DNA of 64,000 nucleotides from Kineothrix sp. MSJ-39 (GTDB lineage: Bacteria; Bacillota; Clostridia; Lachnospirales; Lachnospiraceae), in assembly GCF_018917935.1 (NCBI RefSeq), contig NZ_JAHLPN010000001.1, positions 62,001-126,000 on the forward strand, read 5' to 3'. The notes beneath the pieces are model-generated. The model saw nothing but the letters and a program-made list of their open reading frames with translations. It made no database searches and had not been told where the DNA came from. This document shows, piece by piece, positions 26,741-35,992 of the stretch (position 1 is the stretch's first letter; every line of letters starts with the position of its first letter). The position numbers and the translations under genes were made by a program.

Positions 26741-27979
26741 ATGGCATATATCAAACCATTTTGCAGTATCAGACCGGGAAAGGGATTGGAAGCGAAGGTA
26801 GCAGCACTTCCGTATGATGTCTATAACAGACAGGAAGCCAAAGAAGCTGTGAAAGGCAATCCGCTTTCCTTTTTAAATATCGACAGAGCGGAAACAGGGC
26901 TTGCAGACGAGGTAGATACCTATGATCCAAAGGTGTACGAGCGGGCACAGCAGCTTTTAGCCAGCCAGATCACGGATGGAACCTATATACAGGATGAGAA
27001 GCCGTGCTATTACTTATATGAGTTGACGATGCAGGGAAGAAGACAGACTGGTATCGTAGCCTGCGCCAGTGTGGATGATTACCTGTCAGGCGTGATCATG
27101 AAGCATGAAAATACACGTGCAGAAAAAGAAGCGGACAGGATCCGCCATGTAGATACACTTTCTGCCCAGACAGGGCCGATCTTTTTGGCATATCGGACGG
27201 ATGATACACTTGAACAGATCAAACAGGCAGAGAAACAGAATACGCCTTATGCGGATTTTACTTCCGAAGACGGAGTCAGACATCGCATGTGGCAGATTAC
27301 GGACATTGACCGGATCAGTCAAATTCAAAAATGTTTTCAAGAGATGCAGAAGATCTATATTGCGGACGGGCATCACCGCTGTGCTTCCGCAGTAAAAGTA
27401 TCCCTGAAACGCCGCGCGGAAAATCCGGGCTATACGGGAAAAGAAGAATTCAATTATTTCCTTTCCGTATTATTTGCGGAATCGGAACTGCATATTATGG
27501 ATTATAACAGAGTGGTAAAGGATCTGAACGGACTTTCAACGGAGGCATTTCTGGAAAAAGTCAGAGAGAAATTTACAGTACATCTGAATGGTGATGGGAC
27601 AAAAGCCGTACATTGTGACAAAAAGGGCATGTTTGGTATGTATCTGGAGAATCAGTGGTATGTGCTTGAGCAGATCGGACAGAAAAGCGAAGACCCTGTG
27701 GAAGCACTGGATGTTTCTGTATTGCAGAATGAACTTTTAGCACCGATCTTAAATATCCGGGATCCGAAAACAGATAACCGCATTGATTTTGTGGGAGGCA
27801 TACGTGGACTGGCAGAACTGGAGCGTCGCTGTCATACAGACTGCAAGGTGGCCTTCTGTCTGTATCCGACTTCCATGGACGAACTGTTTGCCGTGGCTGA
27901 CGCAGACCGACTGATGCCGCCAAAGTCCACATGGTTTGAACCAAAGCTGAGAAGTGGATTGTTTATACATAAAATATAA
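26741..27979 (+). CDS. DUF1015 family protein
   Basis: The 412-aa protein matches DUF1015: it opens MAYIKPFCSIRPGKGLEAKVAALPYD in two parts, has the NIDRAE region, an IADGHHRCASA motif in the middle and a C-terminal LMPPKSTWFEPKLRSGLF. ATG 26741 is chosen since AGGAG lies 7 nt upstream. The biochemical role is unproven. DUF1015 genes are, as I recall, often beside serC and serA in Clostridia; here it sits close behind them with its own promoter, so a link to serine metabolism is a reasonable guess only. Confidence 0.85.
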   Translation: MAYIKPFCSIRPGKGLEAKVAALPYDVYNRQEAKEAVKGNPLSFLNIDRAETGLADEVDTYDPKVYERAQQLLASQITDGTYIQDEKPCYYLYELTMQGRRQTGIVACASVDDYLSGVIMKHENTRAEKEADRIRHVDTLSAQTGPIFLAYRTDDTLEQIKQAEKQNTPYADFTSEDGVRHRMWQITDIDRISQIQKCFQEMQKIYIADGHHRCASAVKVSLKRRAENPGYTGKEEFNYFLSVLFAESELHIMDYNRVVKDLNGLSTEAFLEKVREKFTVHLNGDGTKAVHCDKKGMFGMYLENQWYVLEQIGQKSEDPVEALDVSVLQNELLAPILNIRDPKTDNRIDFVGGIRGLAELERRCHTDCKVAFCLYPTSMDELFAVADADRLMPPKSTWFEPKLRSGLFIHKI

Positions 27980-28035
27980 TAAGTGCAAATAGATAAAAGC
28001 AGAGGACTTATTGCAATGAAACGGGAGGATATTAC

Positions 28036-30528
28036 ATGACAAAGAAATTATACAAACTGATGAACTGGGCAGATGTAGAAGGTATCGTGTATGCGGAGGA
28101 GGATGATCCGCACAGATTACTCGGGCCTCATGTAAGAGGCATGAATACAATGATCCAGTTCTTTTATCCGGGCGCAGTCAGTGCTGTGATCGTGATCGGC
28201 AAAAACAGATACGCTATGGAGCTTGCAGATGAAGAGGGCTATTTTGCAGCACTGGTTCCAAAGGCTGAGAAAACAGACTGTTACACCGTAGAAGTACGGA
28301 TGCAGGACGGGCAGATCAAGGAAGTCTGTGATCCTTATTGTTTCGGACCTGTGATCACCAAAAAGGATACAGAGAAATTCAATCATGGGATCCACTATAC
28401 GGTATATGACATTCTTGGCGCACATCCGATGAAGATCAACGGTATTTCCGGTGTTCACTTTGCAGTCTGGGCACCAAATGCCATGCGTGTCAGCGTTGTA
28501 GGTGATTTCAACGGATGGGATGGCAGATTTCATCAGATGCGCCGTCTGTGGGACAGTGGTATTTTTGAGATATTTATTCCTTGTGCCAATGTCGGAGACA
28601 ATTATAAGTATGAGATCAAATTAAAGGGCGGTACAACTTTCCTGAAAGCGGATCCTTACGGGAATCAGGCACAGCTCCGTCCGAATACAGCCTCTGTTGT
28701 GGCAGATCTTTCCAAATTTAAATGGTCGGATGAAAGCTGGCTGGCTGACAGAAAGAGTTTCAAGCCAGAAAAGGAGGCAATGTCTGTTTACGAAGTATAT
28801 CTCGGCTCCTTTGCAAGAGGCGAGGACGGTTCGTATGTAAATTACAGAGAACTTGCACCGAAGATCATTTCCTATGTGAAGGAAATGGGCTATACACATA
28901 TCGAACTGATGCCTGTTATGGAGCATCCGTTGGACGCTTCCTGGGGCTATCAGGTAATTGGTTACTATGCACCGACTTCCCGTTATGGCTCTCCGGAAGA
29001 CTTTATGTTCTTCATGAATGAGATGCACAAGCATGGGATCGGCGTTATCCTGGACTGGGTTCCGGCGCATTTTCCGAAGGACGAACAGGGACTGGCAACT
29101 TTTGACGGAACCTGCCTGTATGAGCATGCTGACTGGAGACAGGGCTGCCATCCGCATTGGGGCACGCTGATCTACAATTATGGCAGACCGGAGGTTAAGA
29201 ACTACCTGATCGCCAATGCACTGTTCTGGATCAATGTATTCCATGCAGACGGAATCCGCATGGATGCTGTGGCATCGATGCTCTATCTGGACTACGGCAA
29301 GAACGACGGCGAATGGATCCCGAATATTTACGGCGGAAAGGAAAATCTGGAAGCTATCGAATTTTTGAAGCATTTAAACAGCGTGATCCACAAGCAGAAG
29401 GACGGCGTTATCACGATCGCAGAAGAATCAACTGCATGGCCGAAAGTAACGGAGCCTGTTGAAAAGGACGGACTTGGTTTTGACCTGAAATGGAACATGG
29501 GCTGGATGAATGATTTTACGGGCTATATGCATCTGGATCCTTATTTCAGAGGACAGCATCACGGCGAGCTGACCTTCAGCATGATCTATGCATACAGCGA
29601 AAAATTCATGCTGGTACTTTCCCATGACGAAGTTGTACATGGCAAATCTTCCATGATTGGTAAAATGCCGGGCGAGATACCGGATAAGTTTAAAAACCTG
29701 CGTGCTGCCTATGGTTTTATGATGGCACATCCGGGGAAAAAGCTGTTATTCATGGGGCAGGATATTGCAGAGTTTGATGAATGGAATGAAAACAGAAGCG
29801 TGGAATGGGAGCTTCTGCAGTATGACCAGCACAAACAGATGCAGGAATATGTCAAGAAGCTGAACAGTATGTACAGGGAATACCCTGCTTTATATGCAGA
29901 GGATAACGATCCGGAAGGCTTTGAATGGATCAACAATATTTCAGCAAATGAAAATGTCATTGTATTTCTGCGGAAGGCAGCAAAGGATAAGGACACCCTG
30001 TTGGTTGTCTGCAACTTTGCCAATGAAAAGCGGACAGATTACAAGATCGGCGTTCCGTATCCGGGAAAATATAAAGAAATCCTGAATTCCGATGCGCGTA
30101 AGTTTGGCGGCGAAAACGATGTCAACGTAAGAGCCATTGCATCGAAAGAAGATGAATGCGACGGCAGAGAAGACAGTATCCGCATCAAAATGCCGGCATT
30201 AAGTACGCAGATATTCAGCTACACACCTTTTACCGCAAAGGAAAAAGCAGAGATCGAACGTCTGAAGGAAGAAGAAAGACAGAGAAAGCTGGAGCAGGAA
30301 AGACTGAAGCAGGCAAAGAAAGCGGAAACGGAAGCAAGAAAACTGGCGGATGAAGCCAAGGAACAGGCAAAACGGGCACAGGAAGAGGCAAAGGAAGCGC
30401 TGAAACGTGCCATGGAAGAAGCCAAGTATGCGGAAGAACTGGAAAAGGAAGCCCGTGAACTGGAAGAAGAAGCATTGAAACGGAAACAGGAAAGTGAAAA
30501 AGTAAAAGAAGAAGCAAAATTCCTGTAA
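28036..30528 (+). CDS. glgB: 1,4-alpha-glucan branching enzyme with C-terminal coiled-coil extension
   Basis: The 830-aa protein contains a CBM48-type N-domain (FAVWAPNAMRVSVVGDFNGW), a GH13 barrel with MDAVASMLYLDYG (nucleophile Asp), IAEESTAWP (acid Glu) and LSHDEVVHGKSS (third Asp), and the beta-sandwich end domain up to about residue 732. It forms alpha-1,6 branches in glycogen. Residues 733-830 are a Lys/Glu/Ala/Arg-rich heptad-like tail not normally found in GlgB, probably a long coiled coil for assembly or anchoring. No other glycogen genes are near. mscS follows closely. Confidence 0.94.
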   Translation: MTKKLYKLMNWADVEGIVYAEEDDPHRLLGPHVRGMNTMIQFFYPGAVSAVIVIGKNRYAMELADEEGYFAALVPKAEKTDCYTVEVRMQDGQIKEVCDPYCFGPVITKKDTEKFNHGIHYTVYDILGAHPMKINGISGVHFAVWAPNAMRVSVVGDFNGWDGRFHQMRRLWDSGIFEIFIPCANVGDNYKYEIKLKGGTTFLKADPYGNQAQLRPNTASVVADLSKFKWSDESWLADRKSFKPEKEAMSVYEVYLGSFARGEDGSYVNYRELAPKIISYVKEMGYTHIELMPVMEHPLDASWGYQVIGYYAPTSRYGSPEDFMFFMNEMHKHGIGVILDWVPAHFPKDEQGLATFDGTCLYEHADWRQGCHPHWGTLIYNYGRPEVKNYLIANALFWINVFHADGIRMDAVASMLYLDYGKNDGEWIPNIYGGKENLEAIEFLKHLNSVIHKQKDGVITIAEESTAWPKVTEPVEKDGLGFDLKWNMGWMNDFTGYMHLDPYFRGQHHGELTFSMIYAYSEKFMLVLSHDEVVHGKSSMIGKMPGEIPDKFKNLRAAYGFMMAHPGKKLLFMGQDIAEFDEWNENRSVEWELLQYDQHKQMQEYVKKLNSMYREYPALYAEDNDPEGFEWINNISANENVIVFLRKAAKDKDTLLVVCNFANEKRTDYKIGVPYPGKYKEILNSDARKFGGENDVNVRAIASKEDECDGREDSIRIKMPALSTQIFSYTPFTAKEKAEIERLKEEERQRKLEQERLKQAKKAETEARKLADEAKEQAKRAQEEAKEALKRAMEEAKYAEELEKEARELEEEALKRKQESEKVKEEAKFL

Positions 30529-30558
30529 AATGCCGGATAGGAAATAGAGGTAATGAAA

Positions 30559-31482
30559 ATGAATGATACAGTAACAGAAGTGATGGACAATGCGGTCACG
30601 GATGTGACAAATGCTGTCAGTGACGCGGTCCCGACAGATGTAACGGAAAAGATCGGTCTTGTAGAGCAGTATCTGAATGATCTGCCCCAGAAGGCGCTGA
30701 ATCTCGGAATCCGGGTAGTGCTTGCACTTGTTTTCTTTTTTGTAGGTGTGCAGGTGATCAAATTGATCCGCCGGATTGTCAAAAAGTCCCTGAAACGGGC
30801 AAATGCGGATCTGGGTGTGATCCAGTTCCTGGATTCTCTGATAAAAGCGGTTTTATACATTATTCTGATCTTTATGATCGCATCGGGCTTTGGACTGGAT
30901 GCGACCAGTGTTGTGGCAGTGGTCGGTTCTGCAGGCGTGGCGATCGGCCTTGCCCTGCAGGGAAGTCTATCCAACTTTGCGGGCGGTGTTCTGATCCTGC
31001 TGTTAAAGCCGTTCCGTGTGGGCGATTATATCATTGAGGACAACAAGGGAAATGAAGGAACGGTCAAGGAAATCCAGCTTTTCTATACGAAGCTGCTGAC
31101 ACCGGATGATAAAGTGATCATTCTGCCAAATGGCACACTTGCCAATACATCCCTGACCAATGTGACAGCAACGGATGTCCGCCGTCTGGATCTTTCCGTT
31201 GGCATTTCCTATACGGCAGATCTAAAAAAGGCAAAAGAGATCGCCATGCAGGAGCTTGCAGCGGATCCTGCCTGCCTGAAAGAGAAGGAAAAGGATGTCT
31301 TTGTCAATAATCTGGGGGATTCGGCAGTGGAACTGATCGTACGCTGCTATGTCAAAAACGAGGATTTCTGGCCGGCGCGCGGCAGATTGCTGGAAAAATT
31401 GAAACTTGCTTATGATGCGAATGGCATTGAAATACCGTTTAACCAGTTGGATGTGCACTTTGATCAGGAAGTGGAGAAATAA
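30559..31482 (+). CDS. mscS: MscS family small-conductance mechanosensitive channel
   Basis: About 307 residues with a short amphipathic N-terminus, three membrane helices (about residues 50-160) and the pore helix signature GSAGVAIGLALQGSLSNFAGG, followed by the FRVGDYI beta domain and cytoplasmic end. It releases solutes on osmotic downshock. ATG 30559 is favoured over ATG 30553 because GAGG (30547-30550) then has an 8-nt spacer. It lies 30 nt behind glgB and may be co-transcribed. Confidence 0.93.
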   Translation: MNDTVTEVMDNAVTDVTNAVSDAVPTDVTEKIGLVEQYLNDLPQKALNLGIRVVLALVFFFVGVQVIKLIRRIVKKSLKRANADLGVIQFLDSLIKAVLYIILIFMIASGFGLDATSVVAVVGSAGVAIGLALQGSLSNFAGGVLILLLKPFRVGDYIIEDNKGNEGTVKEIQLFYTKLLTPDDKVIILPNGTLANTSLTNVTATDVRRLDLSVGISYTADLKKAKEIAMQELAADPACLKEKEKDVFVNNLGDSAVELIVRCYVKNEDFWPARGRLLEKLKLAYDANGIEIPFNQLDVHFDQEVEK

Positions 31483-31494
31483 AAAAGAAAACAG

Positions 31495-31523
31495 TTGCAT
31501 TCTGCTCCCGTTTTCGATATAAT
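31495..31523 (+). promoter_or_regulatory. Promoter of tRNA-Thr
   Basis: TTGCAT (31495-31500) and a perfect TATAAT (31518-31523) are spaced 17 nt apart, about 33 nt before the mature tRNA 5' end. Confidence 0.65.
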
Positions 31524-31556
31524 ACATTTTTGTAAGCGTAAGTTTACAGGATGTAA

Positions 31557-31629
31557 GCTGAAATAGCTCAGTTGGTAGAGCACTTCACTCGTAATGAAGG
31601 GGTCGTGGGTTCGAGTCCCATTTTCAGCT
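31557..31629 (+). tRNA. tRNA-Thr (anticodon CGT)
   Basis: A full cloverleaf is visible: acceptor GCTGAAA (31557-31563) with TTTCAGC (31622-31628), D-arm AGCTCAGTTGGTAGAGC, anticodon stem CTTCA/TGAAG with loop CTCGTAA and anticodon CGT at 31590-31592, and T-arm GTGGG-TTCGAGT-CCCAT. The CCA end is not encoded. The anticodon reads ACG threonine codons. Confidence 0.95.
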
Positions 31630-31636
31630 TTTATGT

Positions 31637-31670
31637 AACCTCAGTCATGTTACCATGTCTGAGGTTTTTT
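31637..31670 (+). terminator. Terminator of tRNA-Thr
   Basis: AACCTCAG (31637-31644) pairs with CTGAGGTT (31659-31666), with an inner CATG/CATG pairing, followed by a T run. It separates the tRNA from the convergent ABC permease gene. Confidence 0.85.
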
Positions 31671-31694
31671 CATGCTATGAGATCATATTGTTGT

Positions 31695-32483
31695 TTATGC
31701 TTTTGCGCCGAGCCTTCGTTCGAGCATCTGGATCAGGCTGTACAGACAGACGGCGATGAAACAGAGGATCAGGATACACATGATCAGCCAGTCGAGCTTA
31801 AAGACCTGGCTGGCATAAATGATCAGATATCCAAGACCCTGTCTGGCAGCTAAAAATTCGCCGATCATAACGCCTACAAGCGCAAGCCCGATATTGACCT
31901 TCATGTTGCTCAGAATCGTTTCACGGGCAGCAGGCAGAACGACCATAAAGAAAATATGCCGCTTTTTGCCACCCAGAATGCGGATCAGCTTTTGTTTTTC
32001 CGGATCCGTGTTTTTGAAACAGGTGTACAGATTGATGATACAGCCAAAGATCGCAACGGAAATGCCTGCGATCACGATCGTCCGTATGCCCGTTCCGAGC
32101 CAGACGATGATAAGTGGTGCAAGTGCTGACTTTGGCAGGGAATTAAGAAGTACAAAAACCGGTTCCACAACGCTTGAAAGCGTCTGAAAACGCCAGAGCA
32201 GCGAGGCGACCAGAACGGATCCGAGCATGATGATGAAAAAGCTCAGGATCGTTTCATACAGGCTCACACCAATATGCATAAATAACTGATTTTCTTTTGT
32301 CATTTCCAGAAAGCACCTTGCGATTCTAGTCGGACAGCTGTAAAAAAAGACATCAATAAGACCACATCTCGCAGACAGTTCCCAGATGATAAGAAAACCA
32401 AGCAGCACAAGCGCACGCGAAATGCGGATCAGGAGCTTTCTCTTTTTTTCAGCCTGTAAAAAGAGAAGCTGGTTTTGGCTCAT
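31695..32483 (-). CDS. ABC transporter permease, SsuC/TauC (NitT/TauT) type
   Basis: This 262-aa protein has about six membrane helices and the permease EAA-type loop near ILGGKKRHIFFMVVLPAA, followed by a cytosol-facing GEFLAARQGLGYLI segment typical of the nitrate/sulfonate/taurine importer class. It overlaps the ATPase gene by 4 nt, so they are translationally coupled. No periplasmic-type binding protein gene is adjacent, so the substrate cannot be inferred. Confidence 0.85.
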   Translation of the reverse strand: MSQNQLLFLQAEKKRKLLIRISRALVLLGFLIIWELSARCGLIDVFFYSCPTRIARCFLEMTKENQLFMHIGVSLYETILSFFIIMLGSVLVASLLWRFQTLSSVVEPVFVLLNSLPKSALAPLIIVWLGTGIRTIVIAGISVAIFGCIINLYTCFKNTDPEKQKLIRILGGKKRHIFFMVVLPAARETILSNMKVNIGLALVGVMIGEFLAARQGLGYLIIYASQVFKLDWLIMCILILCFIAVCLYSLIQMLERRLGAKA

Positions 32484-33238
32484 GTCGTATTAAGCTCCTT
32501 CCATATAAGATTGAAATAAGTAGAAAAATCAGGCAGATTCCGTATTTCCAGAGAAGAAAGTCCCGTATTTTGGAACGGCAGAACAAATTCCTTTATGATC
32601 GTTGACGGCCGCCTGCTCAGGACGAGGACACGGCTGGAAAGACTGATGGCTTCTCCAATGTCATGGGTAACGAGAACGGCTGTTTTTCCTTCCTTTTGTA
32701 TGATCTTTCCAATATCATCTGCCGCATTCAGACGGTTCTGGTAATCCAGCGCGCTGAACGGTTCATCCAGATATAAGAGCTCCGGTTTCATGGCAAGTGT
32801 GCGGATCAGAGCTGCACGCTGGCGCATACCACCGGATAACTGGGACGGTTTTTTATGGGCAAAGGCGTCAAGCTGATAACGCGTAAGCAGGGTATGCAGA
32901 TATTCTTTACAGTCTGTATCCAGACAATGATTGATCTTAGGTCCGAGGCAGACATTATCCCAGATATCATACCATTCGAGCAGATGATCCTGCTGCAGCA
33001 TATATCCGTAAAAGGACTGTGTGCCCTCCTGTTTATAGTGGATTTTGATCTCGCCTTCCTCAGGACTTAAAATACCGGTCAAAAGTCCGAGCAAAGTGGA
33101 TTTCCCGCAGCCGCTTGGGCCTACAATGGAAACAAATTCGCCTTTTTGGATCCGGAAACTGACAGATTTTATGACAGGAATTTCTCCTGTATGGGTGTGA
33201 TAGGAAAAAGATAAATCGTTGCATTCTAATAATAACAA
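32480..33238 (-). CDS. ABC transporter ATPase, SsuB/TauB (NitT/TauT) type
   Basis: The 252-aa subunit has Walker [10 protein letters not shown], signature [16 protein letters not shown], Walker [13 protein letters not shown] and the switch His in [10 protein letters not shown]. The start appears to be TTG at 33238, behind AGGA with an 8-nt spacer. It is the first gene of the pair, transcribed divergently from argH. No riboswitch was recognised upstream, and the expected binding-protein gene is missing. Confidence 0.88.
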   Translation of the reverse strand: MLLLECNDLSFSYHTHTGEIPVIKSVSFRIQKGEFVSIVGPSGCGKSTLLGLLTGILSPEEGEIKIHYKQEGTQSFYGYMLQQDHLLEWYDIWDNVCLGPKINHCLDTDCKEYLHTLLTRYQLDAFAHKKPSQLSGGMRQRAALIRTLAMKPELLYLDEPFSALDYQNRLNAADDIGKIIQKEGKTAVLVTHDIGEAISLSSRVLVLSRRPSTIIKEFVLPFQNTGLSSLEIRNLPDFSTYFNLIWKELNTT

Positions 33239-33414
33239 GGCACAGATCCTGCCACTTCTTTTTTATTAGAATATGTGTGCAAAGAAGGAAAGGTGAGCGC
33301 GGGAAAAAGAATAATTCTGCCGAAAAGCATAGAAAGGTATTGCAAACGAAGTTATTTTTGATTAAAATTAAATTTGAATTTTACATTCATACAGGAAATA
33401 CGGAGGTAAGACAA

Positions 33415-34791
33415 ATGGCACAGCTTTGGGGCGGTCGCTTTACAAAGGATACAGACCAGCTTGTATACAATTTTAATGCATCGATTTCATTCGATCAGAA
33501 GTTTTTTCATCAGGATATAGAGGGCAGCATTGCACATACCGTAATGCTTGCAAAGCAGAAGATCCTGACAGAGGAAGAAAAGGATGCGATCGTAAAGGGA
33601 CTGACAGGGATCCGGGAAGATGTGGATGCAGGAAAGCTGCAGATCACAAGTGCCTATGAAGATATCCACAGCTTTGTGGAGGCAAATCTGATCGACCGGA
33701 TCGGAGATGCAGGAAAGAAGCTGCACACCGGCAGAAGCAGAAACGATCAGGTAGCACTGGATATGAAACTCTATACGAGAGATGAGATCTCCCATGTAGA
33801 TGCTCTTTTAAAAGATCTTCTGACAGAGCTCCTTACCATCATGAAGGAAAATACAGAGACTTATATGCCGGGCTTTACCCATCTGCAGAAAGCACAGCCG
33901 ATCACGCTGGCACATCATATGGGTGCTTATTTTGAAATGTTCAAGCGTGACAGAAGCCGTATGGCAGACATTTATAAACGGATGAACTATTGCCCGCTCG
34001 GAAGCGGCGCACTTGCCGGTACGACCTATCCGCTCGACAGGGAATATACCGCATCGCTGCTCGGCTTTGAAGGCCCGACGATGAACAGCATGGATTCCGT
34101 GGCAGACAGAGATTATCTGATCGAGTTTTTAAGTGCACTTTCCACGATCATGATGCATCTGAGCCGTTTTTCGGAAGAGATTATTATCTGGAACTCAAAC
34201 GAATATAAATTTATAGAGATCGATGATGCGTATTCAACCGGAAGCAGCATTATGCCGCAGAAGAAAAACCCGGATATCGCAGAGCTTGTACGAGGAAAGA
34301 CAGGACGTGTCTATGGAGCACTGATGTCACTTCTGACGACAATGAAGGGCATTCCGCTCGCCTACAACAAAGACATGCAGGAAGATAAGGAGCTGACCTT
34401 TGATGCGATCGATACCGTCAAAGGCTGTCTGGCACTTTTCACAGGCATGATCCGTACGCTGAAGTTCAATAAGGACATTATGGAAAAGAGTGCGATGCAC
34501 GGCTTTACCAATGCTACAGATGCAGCGGATTATCTGGTAAAACACGGTGTTCCGTTCCGTGATGCACATTCGATCATCGGACATCTTGTGCTGACCTGTA
34601 TCGAAAAGGGAAAAGCCATCGATGAAATGAGTATAGAAGAGCTGAAAGAGATCAGCGATGTGTTTGAGCCGGATGTGTATGATGCGATTTCTTTAAAGAC
34701 CTGCGTGGAAAAGAGACTGACGATCGGTGCACCGAGCAAGACTTCCATGGAACAGGCGATCGCTGCATATGAAGCATATCTGAAGGAATAG
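33415..34791 (+). CDS. argH: Argininosuccinate lyase
   Basis: The 458-aa enzyme starts [20 protein letters not shown] and has [32 protein letters not shown] and the family signature [12 protein letters not shown]. It cleaves argininosuccinate to arginine and fumarate. ATG 33415 is chosen because GGAGG (33402-33406) lies 8 nt before it, though the frame is open 46 codons further. No argG is adjacent, so argH is separate from other arginine genes. asd follows after 84 nt. Confidence 0.96.
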   Translation: MAQLWGGRFTKDTDQLVYNFNASISFDQKFFHQDIEGSIAHTVMLAKQKILTEEEKDAIVKGLTGIREDVDAGKLQITSAYEDIHSFVEANLIDRIGDAGKKLHTGRSRNDQVALDMKLYTRDEISHVDALLKDLLTELLTIMKENTETYMPGFTHLQKAQPITLAHHMGAYFEMFKRDRSRMADIYKRMNYCPLGSGALAGTTYPLDREYTASLLGFEGPTMNSMDSVADRDYLIEFLSALSTIMMHLSRFSEEIIIWNSNEYKFIEIDDAYSTGSSIMPQKKNPDIAELVRGKTGRVYGALMSLLTTMKGIPLAYNKDMQEDKELTFDAIDTVKGCLALFTGMIRTLKFNKDIMEKSAMHGFTNATDAADYLVKHGVPFRDAHSIIGHLVLTCIEKGKAIDEMSIEELKEISDVFEPDVYDAISLKTCVEKRLTIGAPSKTSMEQAIAAYEAYLKE

Positions 34792-34875
34792 GAATGGCTA
34801 AGCGCTATAGTCTATAGGAAACAGTGAATTCCCGGTCAGGGACCGGTGATAATAAATAATACGAGGAGAAGAAAA

Positions 34876-35961
34876 ATGAGTGATAAGTTAAAAGTCGGTA
34901 TCTTAGGTGGAACAGGTATGGTAGGACAGCGTTTTATTTCGCTGCTGGAGAACCATCCATGGTTTGAGGTAACAACGATCGCAGCAAGTCCACGTTCTGC
35001 AGGAAAGAAATATGTGGAAGCTGTCGGTGACAGATGGAAAATGGATACACCAATGCCAGAAAAAGTAAAAGATATCGTTGTTATGAACGTAAACGAAGTA
35101 GAAGCCGTTGCTTCTCAGGTTGATTTTGTATTTTCCGCAGTTGATATGTCCAAGGATGAGATCCGTGCGATCGAAGAGGCATATGCCAAGACAGAAACAC
35201 CTGTTGTTTCCAACAACTCCGCACACAGATGGACACCGGATGTTCCGATGATCATTCCGGAGATCAACGACAGCCATACAGACGTGATCGAGTTCCAGAA
35301 GAAGAGACTCGGTACAACAAAGGGCTTCATCGCTGTAAAACCAAACTGCTCTATTCAGAGCTATGCGCCTGTATTATATGCATGGAGAGAGTTCGAGCCA
35401 TATGAAGTAGTTGCGACAACATACCAGGCAATCTCAGGTGCAGGTAAGACATTTAAAGACTGGCCTGAAATGGTTGGCAATATCATCCCTTATATCGGTG
35501 GTGAGGAAGAAAAGAGTGAGCAGGAGCCGCTTCGTGTATTCGGTAAGGTAGAAAACGGTGTGATCGTAAAGGCAGAAGAGCCGAAGATCACATGCCAGTG
35601 TATCCGTGTTCCTGTACTCAACGGTCATACAGCAGCTGTATTTGTAAAATTCAGAAAGAAACCTACAAAAGAGCAGCTGATCGAGAAGCTCGAAAGCTAC
35701 AGCGGTGCTCCGCAGGCACTCAAGCTGCCAAGCGCACCAAAGCAGTTTATGCGTTATATGACAGAAGATAACAGACCACAGGTAACAGAAGATGTCAACT
35801 ATGAAAACGGAATGGGTATTTCTATCGGACGTATCCGTGAAGACAGCATTTATGATTATAAGTTCGTTGGTCTTTCTCATAACACAGTACGTGGAGCAGC
35901 AGGTGGGGCTGTGCTTTGCGCCGAACTGTTAAAAGCAAAGGGATTTATCACGAAAAAATAA
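34876..35961 (+). CDS. asd: Aspartate-semialdehyde dehydrogenase
   Basis: The 361-aa enzyme starts MSDKLKVGILGGTGMVGQRF (NADP-binding GGTGMVG), has catalytic Cys in VKPNCSIQSY, and a late HNTVRGAAGGAVL. The length and the form of the Cys loop resemble the archaeal/fungal subtype rather than the E. coli one. It makes aspartate semialdehyde for lysine, threonine, methionine and diaminopimelate. ATG 34876 has GAGGAG 8 nt upstream. No terminator separates it from the EAL gene, except the hairpin inside the coding start of that gene. Confidence 0.95.
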   Translation: MSDKLKVGILGGTGMVGQRFISLLENHPWFEVTTIAASPRSAGKKYVEAVGDRWKMDTPMPEKVKDIVVMNVNEVEAVASQVDFVFSAVDMSKDEIRAIEEAYAKTETPVVSNNSAHRWTPDVPMIIPEINDSHTDVIEFQKKRLGTTKGFIAVKPNCSIQSYAPVLYAWREFEPYEVVATTYQAISGAGKTFKDWPEMVGNIIPYIGGEEEKSEQEPLRVFGKVENGVIVKAEEPKITCQCIRVPVLNGHTAAVFVKFRKKPTKEQLIEKLESYSGAPQALKLPSAPKQFMRYMTEDNRPQVTEDVNYENGMGISIGRIREDSIYDYKFVGLSHNTVRGAAGGAVLCAELLKAKGFITKK

Positions 35962-35992
35962 GCTGCTTGCAGTATATTTGGGGTGTATAAGT

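Noticed and set aside
33239-33414. A riboswitch (for example TPP) controlling the ABC importer or argH
   Set aside because: No conserved riboswitch core was recognised on either strand of this AT-rich gap.
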